Part shown: in pieces, positions 27,337-63,524 of the stretch
How the letters are laid out: every line of letters begins with the position of its first letter
Numbering within the stretch: position 1 is the stretch's first letter
Origin: Otis tarda
Lineage: Eukaryota; Chordata; Aves; Otidiformes; Otididae
Direction of reading: 5' to 3'
Assembly (NCBI GenBank): GCA_026413225.1
Contig: CM048552.1
Location: 214,234,553 to 214,298,552 of the forward strand
Length of the DNA stretch: 64,000 nucleotides
Notes under the pieces: model-generated
Told to the model about the DNA's origin: nothing
Databases searched by the model: none
What the model saw: the letters and a program-made list of their open reading frames with translations, nothing else
Translations under genes and position numbers: made by a program

Positions 27337-29994
27337 AAATGTGACCCTGAGCAAAGAATTTGGCACTCCCTCTTTCAATCTTATGCTTCTGGGGCTGTGT
27401 CCTGCATTGCAGTGGGATTCCACTTCAGACCTGTGCAGGCAGGGGGATGCTCAAAACGTGGCATTTCTGTTCTGCTTGGAAGTCTGACTTTTCTGTTAAA
27501 ACTCTCATAAAAATAAATCAAAACCAAACACCTCACCTGCTTTGGGAAAAGCTAGAGGCAGATGCAGCGAATCCTGGATGCCGTGAAGACAGCAGCACGT
27601 GTGGGGACTCGGGGCTTCGTGAGCCTCAGATCCATGGGGAGACAAAACTTCCCAGCAACACTCACCGGGGTTTGGTAGTCCTCTCCCAAACTTCCACACA
27701 AGTGATCGAAGCAGTGAAGAGTTCTGGTTTGTCTACTGCCACAAATCTTTAACAGGTTTTGCCAAACCAGCATTTCCTAATGAAATCTGCTTCGTTAGAT
27801 CAAAAAGTTATTCCTGTTTTGCTTTTTCATTTCAGAAAAAGGACCCAGCCCGGTGTCCACGACGACAAAGCCGAACCAGGTTTGTCTCTGCTGAACCAGT
27901 TACAGCCTCCAGCACAGAGCTCACAGCAGCTTTTCCTCGCCGTGCGGCCTGCGAGGGGACGCGCAAAACCTGGTTTGACGTATCAGAGCGCCACAGACAG
28001 AGATAAGCCAGCCTGAACTTAACCCAACAAAGCATTCTGGACACATCCCAGCTGGCAGAGGGAGTTCAGCTGGGCCAGCACTCCATCTCACGGGGCCACG
28101 GCATTGTTGGATTAGCGCAAGGTGCCCTAAAGCTGGATTTACTCCGTCACCGAACCACGGCCTCCGAAAGCCTCCTGCCACTTTTACGCCTTAACAACTG
28201 ATTATTATCCGGCTTAGTCTCAGCTCTGCTGGCTCACGCGCTCCAAGAGGAGCGCTCAGATCCTTTCACTGAATTCCCTGGGAAGTCCAAGATGTTGGAC
28301 TTCCACACTTGTTGCTGTTTTCTATCCACACTTGACGCTTGCAGACAGAGTGGCCTCACCTCATCATTCCCCTATGTTAAGCAGGAAGGAGGCTTCAGTC
28401 TTAGAGGAATTAATTAGTGCAGTAATTTGCCTGGGACACAGAAGTGAAGCCAAATTTGGCCCACTCTGCAGGATTCAGCTGAGTAAAAAAGACAAATAGC
28501 TGCGCTACGGGATTTTTAAAAGCTGCTGTCAGCATTCCCGATGCAACTAGACCTGGAAATTCATTCGTCTTTCAATAAACAATGGAAAAAGGGGAAGCAA
28601 TTACAGTAGACAAAACTAATTACACCCGAGCAGAAGCATAGCTCACAGCAATTGCTCTTGAATCTGCATTAAAAAAGAAAATTATAAACAAAAAACCGCT
28701 CCGTTAAAAAAGCTAACAATTTGGGAGCAGAATAACAACCATTTCGGAATAGAAGGGTACTTCATCACAGAGCGTGACAATGCACAGGATATTCTGATAC
28801 ACAGTATATTATATATATTTTATATAAATGTCATATATCCTATAAAATTAGTATATTCTAATCCCACAGGTCAAATTTTAACCATTCTCAGCTGTATGAA
28901 GACACACGTGCGTACTGGTGATCCAAGCCTGACCAGCAGCAGCACGCTTTCTCCCAGCGAGCACTGGGAAGAGTACCCAGAGTCTTCTCCATCTGTGGGT
29001 ATCCACACTGCCTGTCCTGCACCCAAGTTTATTTTTGGCTGAAATGATCTATTCGGGCGCAAGAAGAACTGGAGCAGCTGGAGAAATCATCTGTGGAGCT
29101 CCGCTTGCAGATACGAGGTTGAACAGCTTCTACTTTCGTGGCAAAGATGAAGCGCAAAAAAAGACGAGCTTGACTGTGTCTCCTGTTCTTCACAGCAAAT
29201 ACCGGATGAATCGGGAGAATATTTAAGAGATATTCACATGGTTACACTTTTGTTGGGTGAGATGATGTAAGAGAATCCAAAGCCTTCTCTAAAGCTCGTT
29301 TAATCCTTGGCCATTGCCCAGGCTGTCAAGGAGCAGGGACAGTTTTCGTGAGAGGCGATGCCTGCTCAATGCCCGTTTTCGCCACCGTGCCCCCTTCAGA
29401 TACCAGCTGTGAAATCCAGGAGACAGCAAAAGAGGGTTTTGAACAAAGTGGCGGAAGAACCACCGCTTAACACATTTGAGATAGGCCAAGAGGCTGGAAA
29501 ATTGATTGCAGGGAGCGAACCTGAAACGGGAAGAGGAGGAGGAACGAGATCAGGCTGTGAACTGATCTGGCAGGCACCACAGCATGGCGCATTCCCTGGT
29601 GATGTGGTCTTGAAAGCCTCCACAAGCCATTTCCAACGCACAAAGCAGCCAGTCTCCATAGCGTGTGTTTTTTCCAAAGCGTTTTTGGGAACGGAAACAA
29701 GGCCGTGTCAGAACACCGGTTTTTGTGGCCTGTTAAGGAGGTACAATCTGAAACCCCGGTCCTGTAATCCGATTTTTGAGTCTCTGTGGTGACTGCACAG
29801 CGCCCCAGCCTAACGCACCGTTCAACACACATCTTCTCTGGGTCAGACCTAGGAGACTCCAGAGCAGCTGAAGCAGCAATCTGGGACCCAGAGACAACAT
29901 GAAGTCCAGAGCGCTTGCTTTCTGAAAGGTTTCTGGCTGATTTAAAAGCTCTTTTTTTTTTTTTTTTTTTTTTTGTCAGGGAGTGCACATAGAA
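27337..29994. other. gene-free stretch, partly AT-rich
   Basis: 28.49-28.86 kb is AT-rich, including a TATAT-rich block at 28795-28858. A run of 23 T at 29952-29974 lies just before the next CR1. No coding family recognised. Confidence 0.5.
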
Positions 29995-30370
29995 AAAGGT
30001 GTTTTCAGCCTGGAGAAGAGAAGGGTCAGAGGAATCTCATCCATGTCTATAAAAACCTGAAGGGAGGACACCAAGATGACAGAGCCAGGCTCTTCTCGGT
30101 GGTGCCCAGTGCCGGGACCAGAGTTTCAGCACAAGCTGAAACACAACAGGTTTCCTCTGAACATCAGGAAACACTTTTTCCCTGTGTGGGCGATGGAGCA
30201 CTGGCACAGGTTACCCAGGGAGGCTGTGGAGTCTCCATCCTTGGAGATATTGAGAAGTAGTTTGGGCACGGTCCTGGGCAACCAGCTCTGGGTAGCCCTG
30301 CTTGAGCAGGGGGCTGGACCAGATGACCTCCAGAGGTCCCTTTCGACCTCAACCACTGTGATTCTGTGAT
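29995..30370 (+). repeat. CR1 LINE 3' end, a different, older subfamily
   Basis: Reads ttttcagcctggagaagaga near its start, then gaggctgtggagtctccatc and gaccagatgacctccagagg, ending ctgtgattctgtgat. The ORF2 tail is recognisable (FPLNIRKHFFPVWAMEHW, HRLPREAVESPSLEI) but clearly different from the young copies; it resembles the copy at 59036. Confidence 0.92.
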
Positions 30371-30467
30371 CCTTTTCCAGACAACAATCACATCAGCTTT
30401 CAAAGCAGCGCCATATCCTCAGACAACTTGGCCATGGCTGCACAGGAGACAGTTTTAGTAATTTTTA

Positions 30468-30680
30468 GTAATTTTTTACAGTGAGGGTGGTGGGACACTG
30501 TCCCATCTTGCCCAGAGAGGCGGTGGATGCCCCATCCCTGGAAACATTCCAGGCCAGGTTGGCCGGGGCTCTGAGCAACCTGATGTGGTTGGAGATGTCC
30601 CTGCTCCTGGCAGGGGGTTGGGCTGGGTGGGCTTTGAAGGTCCCTTCCAACCCACACCATTCCATGATTCTGTGATTCTA
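30468..30680 (+). repeat. CR1 LINE 3' end, young subfamily
   Basis: From ttttttacagtgagggtggt to ccatgattctgtgattct; about 100 bp after the older CR1 and in the same orientation. Confidence 0.95.
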
Positions 30681-33154
30681 ACTGCCGAGGAGATACCTTT
30701 TTTCACTCAGCCTGTCTCAATTTTATCCTCCACTGGGTCTGTCATATGTGATAGAAACTAAATCGTGGTCTGCTACAGATAAAAATAATTCCAGGGTGTA
30801 TTTTTTTTTTTGCAGAGAGGGGAGGTGTTGAGTTTTCCGTCGGGATGCCGTTCCGAAGTACAGCCGTACTGCGACTGTACCCAGGCTCTGCACGCAAACG
30901 CTGCTCTAATGGTGAGCGACTGCGCTTGGACTCGAGCAAACCCGCTGTCATCCTCCTCTCCCTGCTGCCAGCAGAGGGGTGGTTCTTCACCACACGCCTG
31001 GCGTCTGTTCCAGTTCAACTCCGCTAGCCGCAGAGATTTCTTGCCGTCTCCAGTCTTGCCGGCCCCGCTATCGCTGCAGTGCTTTCATTTTCTGGATGAA
31101 ATGACCTGCAATGCAGAGGCTCGCTCGCTACAGCGATCCTTCTACCGGATCTGTAATCCTCAGTCCCCCTGGGTAACGCCTGGAGTAGGAAACCACTTGG
31201 TATAGTAAGCACGTCAGCATTTTTCTAGCTGCATTTTTTTATTGGCTCATTTGCTGCATCCCTGGCTTCAGTTAAGTTTTCTTTCCTTTTATCCCTCGCT
31301 TTCTCCAGCCTCCCCCTGTGCCTTGAACCGAGGTCTCGGTATCCCCGAGCTCGCCTCTTGAAGAGAGCCGGTCAGACGCAGGGAAGAAGGGGCACAGCAC
31401 GCTCCCTCCCGTCATTTTTATGTCGGGCAGCAGACCTGCAAACGGAGAAAATGCAGGGAGAGAGGACTTTTCACGGCAGCAACATCTCCCCTCCCAAGCT
31501 TCCTGGCAGGCTCAACAGAAGGAAAGGCTGATTAGGGCAGATTTCCTGCTCCTCCTGCCTCTGCCGTCCTGAGATTCGCAGGTTATTAATGGCAGGGACC
31601 TTGCTGGAAGAGCAAGCGGGAAAAAAACTACAAGTTGCAGAGAAGCAAAAGCTCCTTTCTTTGGAGAAGAGGGTGGGGCTTTTGTTCTCCTTGAAAATTC
31701 CTATGAACAGTTGTGCTAGATGGAAAGAGAACTCACTCAGGGTTTTCTTTTAATGTTTCCACAAAACAACAAAAAGAAACCCTGGCAGAATAAATTCGTA
31801 GTAAGGTACGTGACATCGTTTATCCCCATCACTTCAGTCTCATTATCCTTTCGGAAAATCTGGGAACCAGAGCCGTCAGAGGAAAGCCCTTAATTTTTAG
31901 AGTTTAATTTCCCTCTAACGGAGACAGCGATGGTCCTGCTGCCCACTTCCAGCCACCAACACTTCAACTTCAGTGCTGGGCAAATTCCCCGTACTACTTC
32001 CCCAAATACCCCGAGCAGAACACACAACCGCAGAGCCTTTGTTTTTACTCAGCACCTTTTTTCTTTTTTTTTGGCCTCTAAACAGCCGCCGCGTGCCGTT
32101 AAAACCGCGGCCATCTCCCGCTTGCGAGCAAACGGCAGCAACAGGGGCTCTCCACCGGCAGAAATGAAAAGTCATTGGCAGGTTTGAGGATTAACATCCT
32201 TTATCCGTGATGCCGACGGTGAAAAGGACCACAAGCAAAAAGAAAAGGAGATATGCAACGAGCAAGAAGCTAAAAGGAAAGGACAAAGCGGTCAAAGCAG
32301 CAAGCCAGGACAATAATTTTTGGAGGAGCGCTGCGAATGCATATGAAAAGCAGGGGAAGATGGGATTTCTCAAAGGAAGAGGCTGCAGGAGCTCAAGGGA
32401 AAAAATGATGAAAGCCTGTGTAACGGTTCTGTGTGAACAGTGGAAACGAAAGATTAAAGCTCCAACCCAACACGGTGGCAGTGCCCAGCGGCCGATCGCG
32501 CCGGAGCCCCGCTGCAGCGAGCCGTGTTCAAACAGGGGAAAACACCGTCTTGAATCCAAACAGCCGGAAGCAAAAGTCAGGAGGAAATCGGCGCGCAGAG
32601 CTCACGTCAAACGCAAAAAGCTCTCACCCTTGAGAAACTGAAATCAGCCAAGCAAGGAGCTGGTTGCCGGCGCATGGCTTCTGAGCGCCGATGAGAAAAT
32701 CTAACGGGGAAACGCAGAGCAGGCAGGGATCCTAAAGCTGGAGAGGTCTGGGATGCAGTGGAATATTCCTTGCACAATTAGGCAAATCAACCCTATTAAA
32801 GGACGATCACACTGAGGAGTTACCATCAATCGCTCTCTCCCGCTCCTTCTTTACGCAATTATCCTAATTGCATAAAGGCTATGAAGCAATTATTTTGGTA
32901 ACTGGAGCTTTGTTACTGGCTCTCCAGTTCTGGCGTAATTACATAAATACCACCTCGAAGCGATGTTTACAGATCACTTATGGAAGTGGGTAAGTGTTTT
33001 CCCGAGCAGGAGTTTCAAATTTCTGTGTAAAAACACACATCTTAAAAATGATACCCAGGAAAACGTAATTTTTTTATCCCCAGGTTCTCCCTCGGTCACG
33101 GATCTACACCCAAGTCTTCTAACGACGCTTTGTGGTGCCTGCAGCAAGGCAACA
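30681..33154. other. gene-free stretch downstream of FCHSD2
   Basis: No recognised gene. 32207-32641 (+) is a purine-rich open frame of 144 codons, extremely Lys/Arg-rich, with no family match. 32850-32960 is AT-rich with repeated TAATT/AATTA cores including the palindrome at 32855. Confidence 0.5.
32855..32871. promoter_or_regulatory. palindrome GCAATTA-TCC-TAATTGC with homeodomain-type cores
   Basis: Perfect 7-bp arms around three bases, each arm carrying an AATTA/TAATT core. Further cores follow at 32886-32892 (gcaatta) and near 32935-32941 (gtaatta). Suggests a conserved noncoding element; function is inferred from motif content only. Confidence 0.3.
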
Positions 33155-35396
33155 TCATGGATTTAGTTCCACTTTTTTATTATTCAACTTTTTATACATA
33201 ATAAATACAAACTTTTTACAGCCAATATAAAGAAAGCATTTGCACCTATGCTTTCAGTGTACTGACGCTGTACACGATGATGCGTCGAATACATGCCCTG
33301 TATGAAGAAATCATAGTTAAAAAGGAGGCATATTTTTACAACTTTTTTTTTTTTTTAAATAAAATTAGCAGCTCTTACAGAAAATATTTTAAAATACAAC
33401 TAAAGAGACTTTAAATAACACTTTCTGAATTTTGAAAGTCCAGCTATGACGGACACAGAAAAACTGGCCAAAGAAATTGAACATGAGCGTTATGGCAATA
33501 CTTGCTTGTCTTCTGCATTGTGAAGCTTTCAAAATTTTTGCAAACAGCTAAATCTTTTTTTTTAAAAACTTATTTTTTTTTTTTCTTTAAACTTAAGAAT
33601 AAGTTTGATAAACACATAAAAAGACCTCAAACAGATCAACAGGACAAGAGGTGCAACAGAATGAAAAAATATGGAAAAGATGACTTCACTGGACAGTCAG
33701 CGATTTCATAACCGATCCATGAGTTGTGTTCTTCAAACAGCCCCACTCTTGGTTAAAGATCCCACTGGGAAAGGAGATTGGCAAATGCAAACGTCTTGGA
33801 GACCCAGCATGGGTTGGGATTTACAAGTACGTGCAAAGTTTATGATAAAATCTTGTTAGATGATTTTTTTTTTTTTTTCCCGTAAATGCAGCCTCAAAAA
33901 ATAGCCCTTGTTAGTAAACTAAAGGTAGAAAACTGACTGGCTTAGAAAAATAAAAATGAAGACATAAGAGCGCATTCAACAGAACCCACATAACAGCTCA
34001 AAAAAACCAACCTTGTGATGCCTTTTACCTGAAGCTTCGATCTGATGGAGACTGCTGAAAATAATTTAGTAGGTACGCAAAGAAAAACCTGTCGTCATCC
34101 AGTTCTTCCCTTTCCTCTGCCCATCTCCCTCCACGTGTGTTAAACCATGATAAACCCCAAATATCCGCTGCCCTCTTCTTCCAAACAACAAAAAAAGCTT
34201 CCTTTTCAGAGATCTCTGACTGAAAATGAGTTTTGAAATTCTTTTTCTCTCTATTTCTCGCCTAAGAGCAACGTGAGACCACAGTCTCGGCCACGGAGGC
34301 GGTCCGAAGGCTTCGCAGAAACCAGAGCTTTTTCCCGGCTCTCCGGCTTTGGCTTGTTAACGGGCTTCGCGTGGGAAAATGCTACAGGACCATCCAATGC
34401 GAACAAATCTAAATAATGCATGTAAATACTCTAAATGTAACTTCTAACTCTAGCCAGATGTTGTGATGACAAAGATACACCGCTAACGTCGGATAATAAA
34501 GTACACGGCAATAACTGGGATAAGAGTGACCCAAATACCTTAAAAAAAAAAAAAACAACCAAAACCCCCAAAATCTGCTAAGAAAAAAAATGAAGCTCAA
34601 TTTCCAGACCTAGACAAAATCTCACTTACTTTTCTACCAGTCGGGTTACGCTATGGAACAAGATGTCGCTACTAATTCAGCACCTCCGTATTAGATACTC
34701 TATCACTAACTGTACTGCAGAAATATCAATACAAGGAACATTTAGTTCTGTTTAACTGTTAATTATCGAAGAGGTGTGCATTAATGTCATTAACGCCGTA
34801 TGATCTGCATCAATTTTCCTTACCTACAAGATTATTTTCCTGTTTCTTCCTTTCTGCAAGGGGATGAAAGAGGAGCCAGCCTCTCCTTATACTGATTTTT
34901 CGGTTTCCCTTTTTCGTGTCGCGAGATCTGATTAATACCTAATCAGACAAATAACGCTACTTGGAGAATCGACAATCTTTTAACACATTCCTATGGCAAC
35001 AGTAATATACTGTACTAATGCACGGGATCGAAGAAGGCTATGACTAAGTTGCAGGAATGAGGCTCTTTTCTTCAGCCTCCGTATAAAAAAAATCGACCGT
35101 CTGCAGCCAAGAGAGAATCCCGCTCCGAGGCAATCCTCTGCTCGCTGTTTGGCCCGTCTTGGTTCGTGCTAAAAGAGGAAGAATGATGTCTAGAAATCAA
35201 AAACAAAACGAAACAAAAAAAGGCACAAAATATTCATGACCGCGGGAAGGAATCCACCACGTCAGCGCCACGTAAAATCCTCCCTATCTCTTGCTCTATG
35301 GAAAGTCTTCATCATGCAAAGGTGCCTAAAACCGAGATCGACCAAATGCCGCGTTCGGTCTTGATTGTAGCACTACTACTTCACTAAGTCCAGTCA
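33155..35396 (-). other. FCHSD2: FCHSD2 3'UTR
   Basis: About 2.2 kb, AT-rich, no open frame with family similarity and no CR1 copy. T-runs on the + strand near 33343-33356, 33577-33585 and 33864-33877 are A-runs in the transcript. The end is placed by the poly(A) signal at 33181-33176. Confidence 0.7.
33176..33181 (-). terminator. FCHSD2: poly(A) signal AATAAA of FCHSD2
   Basis: AATAAA on the minus strand in GAATAATAAAAAAG, the first clear signal after the stop codon, 2.2 kb downstream of it. Confidence 0.65.
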
Positions 35397-58474
<23,078 letters not shown>

Positions 58475-59035
58475 CTGGAAGAGAAAACAAGAGAATGAGT
58501 CACGACACAGACGTGGGGCTTCCTCTGTAGATATGATATTCAGTTAGAGGATAACTTTGTGTTATATACAAAACAAGACTCAACAAAACCATGACTTGTG
58601 ATGGTACCACGTTGCAGGAAGCCAACTACGAAAGCGAATCAAAAGTTCAAAAGAAGTCACAACGCGACGCATCGGGAAAATCAGCGGGACACTGAACGCC
58701 AGACGCAGTTCTACTGCCATGGAAGACATTTGCGATGAACAGAACCGAAATACTATTTCACCCATACCGAAGAGATGAAGAATAACCGGCCAAGGATGTC
58801 ACATAATTTCTAAAATAAACATGCATTATAGGAAGCAAAGAAGGTCAATCTTTCTGTCATTTCCGTTACTGCCACAGCATTCACATACAAATCTCGGTGT
58901 TCAGGATGCGAATCGGTCTCTACCTTCTCACTGAAGTTGGTTTCTTGATATTCCTCCTCTATTTGTGGGTATTCTGCACACACTTACTGCACCCAGGCTG
59001 CACAAGGATGGGTAACTCAATAACGATTAAGTAGG

Positions 59036-59444
59036 ACAGAGTCCAACAAAGGGCCACGAAGACGATGAAGAGGCTGGAGCATCTCTCCTAAGCAGAGAGG
59101 CTGAGAGAGCTGGGACTGTTCAGCCCGAAGACGAGAAGACTCCGGGGGATTTCATCCATGTGTATAAACACGGGAAGGGAAGGTGCAAAGAGGACGGAGC
59201 CAGGCTCTTCTCAGAGGTGCCCAACGACAGGACCAGAGGCACAGGAGGTTCCTTCTGAACATCAGGAAACACTCTTTCCCTGTGCAGGTGATGGAGCACT
59301 GGGACAGGGTGCTCAGAGACGTTGTGGAGTCTCCATCCTTGAAGACATTCAAAAGCCACCTGGGCATGATCCTGGCCAACCAGCTCTGGACCAGATGATC
59401 TCCAGAGGTCCTTTCTGACCTCAACCTGTCTGTGAGTCTCTGAT
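59036..59444 (+). repeat. CR1 LINE, older subfamily
   Basis: Reads aggctggagcatctctccta, then gttgtggagtctccatcctt and gaccagatgatctccagagg. Same lineage as the 29995 copy, more diverged from the young copies. Confidence 0.9.
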
Positions 59445-59777
59445 TTTTTTTCTAAGCCAGTCTCATACTGTTGCCACCAGTAAAACTAGCTGTGAGAAGA
59501 CAATATATGCACCACACCTTCCTGGCACAACAGAACAGATTCTCACAACATACATCCCAGTGGTTTCTTCGATTTAAGTCAATCAATGCTCCAAAGGGGA
59601 TCCTCAAGAACAAATCCTTTTCCTGGATCACTTGTTGACCCACGCACATCTCACCACTGAGACAGTCACTGCAGCCTGGAGCCACTCTGAATTCCTTTTA
59701 ATCACAAGTCCTCTTTGGGTTGATATAATCTTGCACAAACTTTGAGATCAACTGAAAAAAATCCCCTTACGAATTGT

Positions 59778-59975
59778 CATAGAATCCTAGAATCTTAAGG
59801 TTGGAAGAGACCTCCAAGATCATCAAGTTCAACCGTCAACCCAACACCACCACGTCCACTAAACCATGTCCCAAAGTGCCACGTCTACACGTTCTTTGAA
59901 CACCTCCAGGGACGGTGACTCCACCACTTCCCCGGGCAGCCTGTTCCAGTGCCCGACCACTCTGTCAGTAAAGAG
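59778..59975 (-). repeat. CR1-like LINE 3' end, third lineage
   Basis: Inverted tail catagaatcctagaatctta, then ggttggaagagacctccaag and a tail region (aaccatgtcccaaagtgcca) different from every other copy here. Its ccagggacggtgactccacc and ctgttccagtgcccgaccac match the older CR1 pattern. Confidence 0.85.
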
Positions 59976-60700
59976 TGAGTATCACTCAAGAAGAAAGAGT
60001 ACGCTTAGTGCTGCTCAGAACAAACTGAGGTTGCGTATGCATGTGTGAAAGCAATGATTTCATGAAATTTCATGAATTTCTCACTCTCTGTGGTTCAAAA
60101 GACAGGATTTTTCTTTATCTGGTGTAGTTGGAAACCAGAGAAGATCCCACAAGGATGCAGAAGTTGTTTTAAGAAGGAGAAATTCAAGGTTGGCCAGCAG
60201 GAAAAGGATAAGAGAGCAGAAAGACAAGGAATTATTTTCAGGATAGGTGAGAAGCCTCCAGCTGATGCACAAGAAGAGGTTATTGGGTGTTATTGGGTAT
60301 TTCAGCAGGCAAAGTGGTACTACTTGTGTCAGGGAAGGACGACAATTTTAACATCAGCATTTGGTATAGAGTAGAGTAAAATCAAGAGACGTTGGGAAGC
60401 AAACAGAAGTGATTTTTGAAAGCAAGACTTCTATGCTTTTAGATGACACTGCCCTCATGGGAGCAACAATAATGCTAACTTACGCCAACATCCTATCAGA
60501 AGATTTAATTGAAAATGAGCAAAAATTGATTTAGCTTGGTACGTTGTTCAGCTACGCTCCTTTTCCTCAAAATTGAATCTGGCCTTTATTCTTCTTCATC
60601 AGATTCAAGGGGTTGTGAAGGAGATGATTTCCAACGGTGGAGGCGAGAGAGGGCAAGGAAGACAACTCCTACACACAGACACAAGCACACACTCTCCCAC

Positions 60701-61312
60701 CAGAAACCAACGGCACCCTGGGCTGCATCCCCAGCAGCGTGGGCAGCAGGGCGAGGGAGGGGATTCTGCCCCTCTGCTCCGCTCTGGTGAGACCCCCTGC
60801 AGCGCTGCGTCCAGCTCTGGAGCCCCCAACAGCAGAAGGACGTGGAGCTGCTGGAGAGGGTCCAGAGGAGGCCACGCAGATGCTGAGAGGGCTGGAGCAG
60901 CTCTGCTGTGAGGCCAGGCTGAGAGAGCTGGGGCTGTTCAGCCTGGAGAAGAGGAGGCTCCGGGGAGAGCTGAGAGCGGCTCCCAGTGCCCAAAGGGGGC
61001 TGCAGGAAAGGTGGGGAGAGACTCTTCAGCAGGGCCTGCTGGGACAGGACGAGGGGTCATGGGTTTAAAATAGAGGGAGGCAGATTTAGACTGGACTAAG
61101 GAAGAATTTTTTTACTGTGAGGGTGGTGGCACGCTGGCGCATGTTGCCCAGAGAGGCGGTGGATGCCCCATCCCTGGAAACATTCCAGGCCAGGTTGGCC
61201 GGGGCTCTGAGCAACCTGATGTGGTTGGAGATGTCCCTGCTCCTGGCAGGGGGGTTGGGCTGGGTGGGCTTTGAAGGTCCCTTCCCACCCAAACCACTCC
61301 ATAATTCTATGA
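60701..61312 (+). repeat. CR1 LINE, young subfamily, long copy
   Basis: From cagaaaccaacggcaccctg to ccataattctatga, about 610 bp. Confidence 0.97.
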
Positions 61313-62097
61313 AATCTGAGCAGAATCACTTGACATTACCTCTCCCCTATAAAAGACTCCATAATGAATTTTCAGTGTTCCCATTGGTCTTGCTCCTACT
61401 CACCATCTCATTTTCATTAGGAAAGAATAACTGTCTGCATTATCCCAAGTGTGTTTTTGGTTTTTAATCTATTTATCAGAAGCACCTGACCAGAAAAATG
61501 AATGCAAACTTTGTGGCTATTCCTAAGGGCATACTAAAAGAGAAATGAGTTGTTACTGGACCAGAGTGGTCACATTAGTTATCCATGAAGCAGCGTTGTA
61601 TCCAAGCAGAGCTCACCCTTGCTTAAAGGTCTAAAAATAAACATCATAAAAATGGGGTCATAAGAAGAGTCGGGGAGAAACGTAGAGCTGTCATCTGTTT
61701 GTATACCAGAAATACAGGCAGAAGCAGGAGACAAGATCCAGAGGCAAAATTTTGTATTCCAGGGAAGAAGCTGAAAACAGGGACTCCTAAGGTGGACGAG
61801 ACCAGAGAGAGCCATGGAAATCCACAGTCTGAATACTGCGCTGAGAAGATAGTGCAAGGAGAAAGGTTTCAAACCCATCAGCACCTGGAACGTTTCCTAA
61901 ATGGAGCTGGTATGGCAGCGAGGGACTTCACCTGACCTGTAAAAGACCAAGCTGGTGGCACTGAAGAAGCCTGTGAAGAAATTTCTAAGCAGAGGAACAG
62001 TAGGAAGCTGACTGGCCTAGAGTATGTCCTTCAGGAGGAGTTCAAGGATGATCTGAGAAGTCTGTATCCTCAGGTAAAGATAGAGGGGCGCATCACA

Positions 62098-62270
62098 AGT
62101 TGTCCAGAGAGGCGGTGGATGCCCCATCCCTGGAAACATTCCAGGCCAGGTTGGCCGGGGCTCTGAGCAACCTGATGTGGTTGGAGATGTCCCTGCTCCT
62201 GGCAGGGGAGTTGGACGGGGTGGGCTTTAAAGATCCCTTCCCACCCAAATCATTCCATGATTCTATGATT
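62098..62270 (+). repeat. CR1 LINE 3' end, young subfamily
   Basis: From gttgtccagagaggcggtgg to ccatgattctatgatt. Confidence 0.95.
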
Positions 62271-63524
62271 AAGTAAGAAATGAAAAACCAACTGCCATTT
62301 AAATGATGTGAAGAAAGGAGCTAAACCAGAGATTTCTCTGCTCCAGACTTAAAAATCAGAATTGTAGGGAAGAAGGTGGGGGAACTGAAATGTCTGGTCC
62401 TAATCCGATTTACTAAACTAAGCAAGTGTTTTCAGTTCTGGAACTTGGTGGTGGTCAAGATGTCCGACGACTCAGTTTAACCTCTTCCAAAAAAAGAGGG
62501 AAAACCAAAACCACTTACCACAGCGAAGGAACGAAAGAAGAGCCAAAAAAACCTGAGCTAAACATAGACGGGCACTCTGCTGTTCTGTCCGGGTTTGCCT
62601 TACAGCGAAAGCAGTGTTTAGCGCTAAAAATTCAATCAGTAAACCAACAGAAAGTCCTAGATGACTCCAACCAGCTAGAGAGCGTAGAGGCTAGCAACGC
62701 TGTTGCTTAATTTAATCAATGTGTTTGGTCTGCGGACACACGTCGCTTCTCCATTTTCGTCCGAGATGTTGTTGCAGGTGCAGAAGTTGCCTCGCGAGAG
62801 GGACAAGCTCTCTGATTTACGCGGTTAAATCCGGACGCAGACGGCATGTGGACAGTTTTAAGAACAAAAATGAAGTTGGCTCTTGAGCCTGAAAGCTCCT
62901 TACTTTTGTAGGCGAAGACTAAAAAAGTTCACTTTGACAAAGGGAATAAGGAGTGAACATTTACCGCATGCACATCACCAACACAAAACACGCCAAAAAA
63001 TCACAGCTGTTTCTTTTAAGGAGGCGAAAATCAGAGGTTATCGTGCCGACGCCGAAAAGCAAGCTCAACCTTACGCTCAGCGCTTCTGGGGAGGAGGAAG
63101 GGATACGCATGACATTTTTCACACAGCTCATCGCTAAACACAGCAGTCGTAAGAAAATTGTGAGTCAAGTTCGGAGCTCAATTTAGTCTATTACTGTAGA
63201 ACTAATTTAGTTTTAATTTAGCCAAGACAGAGCTAGGATTGACTTGCACTTCAGTAAATTTTCAATGTTACAAACAGGATGCCTCCTAGCTTTAAAAATA
63301 AAGATTATTTGCATACAGGGTTTTTTTTTTTCCGCTCAGAAGAATAAAAAAGGACCTACATCCACTATTTACAGGTTACGCAAACCTCTGGACGTATGTC
63401 ACGACAAAGCTAAAACCAACCCAACCTACTCTTGCGGCTTTACATAACCACATTCTGCTTTTTAATCGAATAAACGAACATCTCATGATGATAAGACGAT
63501 AATGAATGACAATGAAAGACAATG

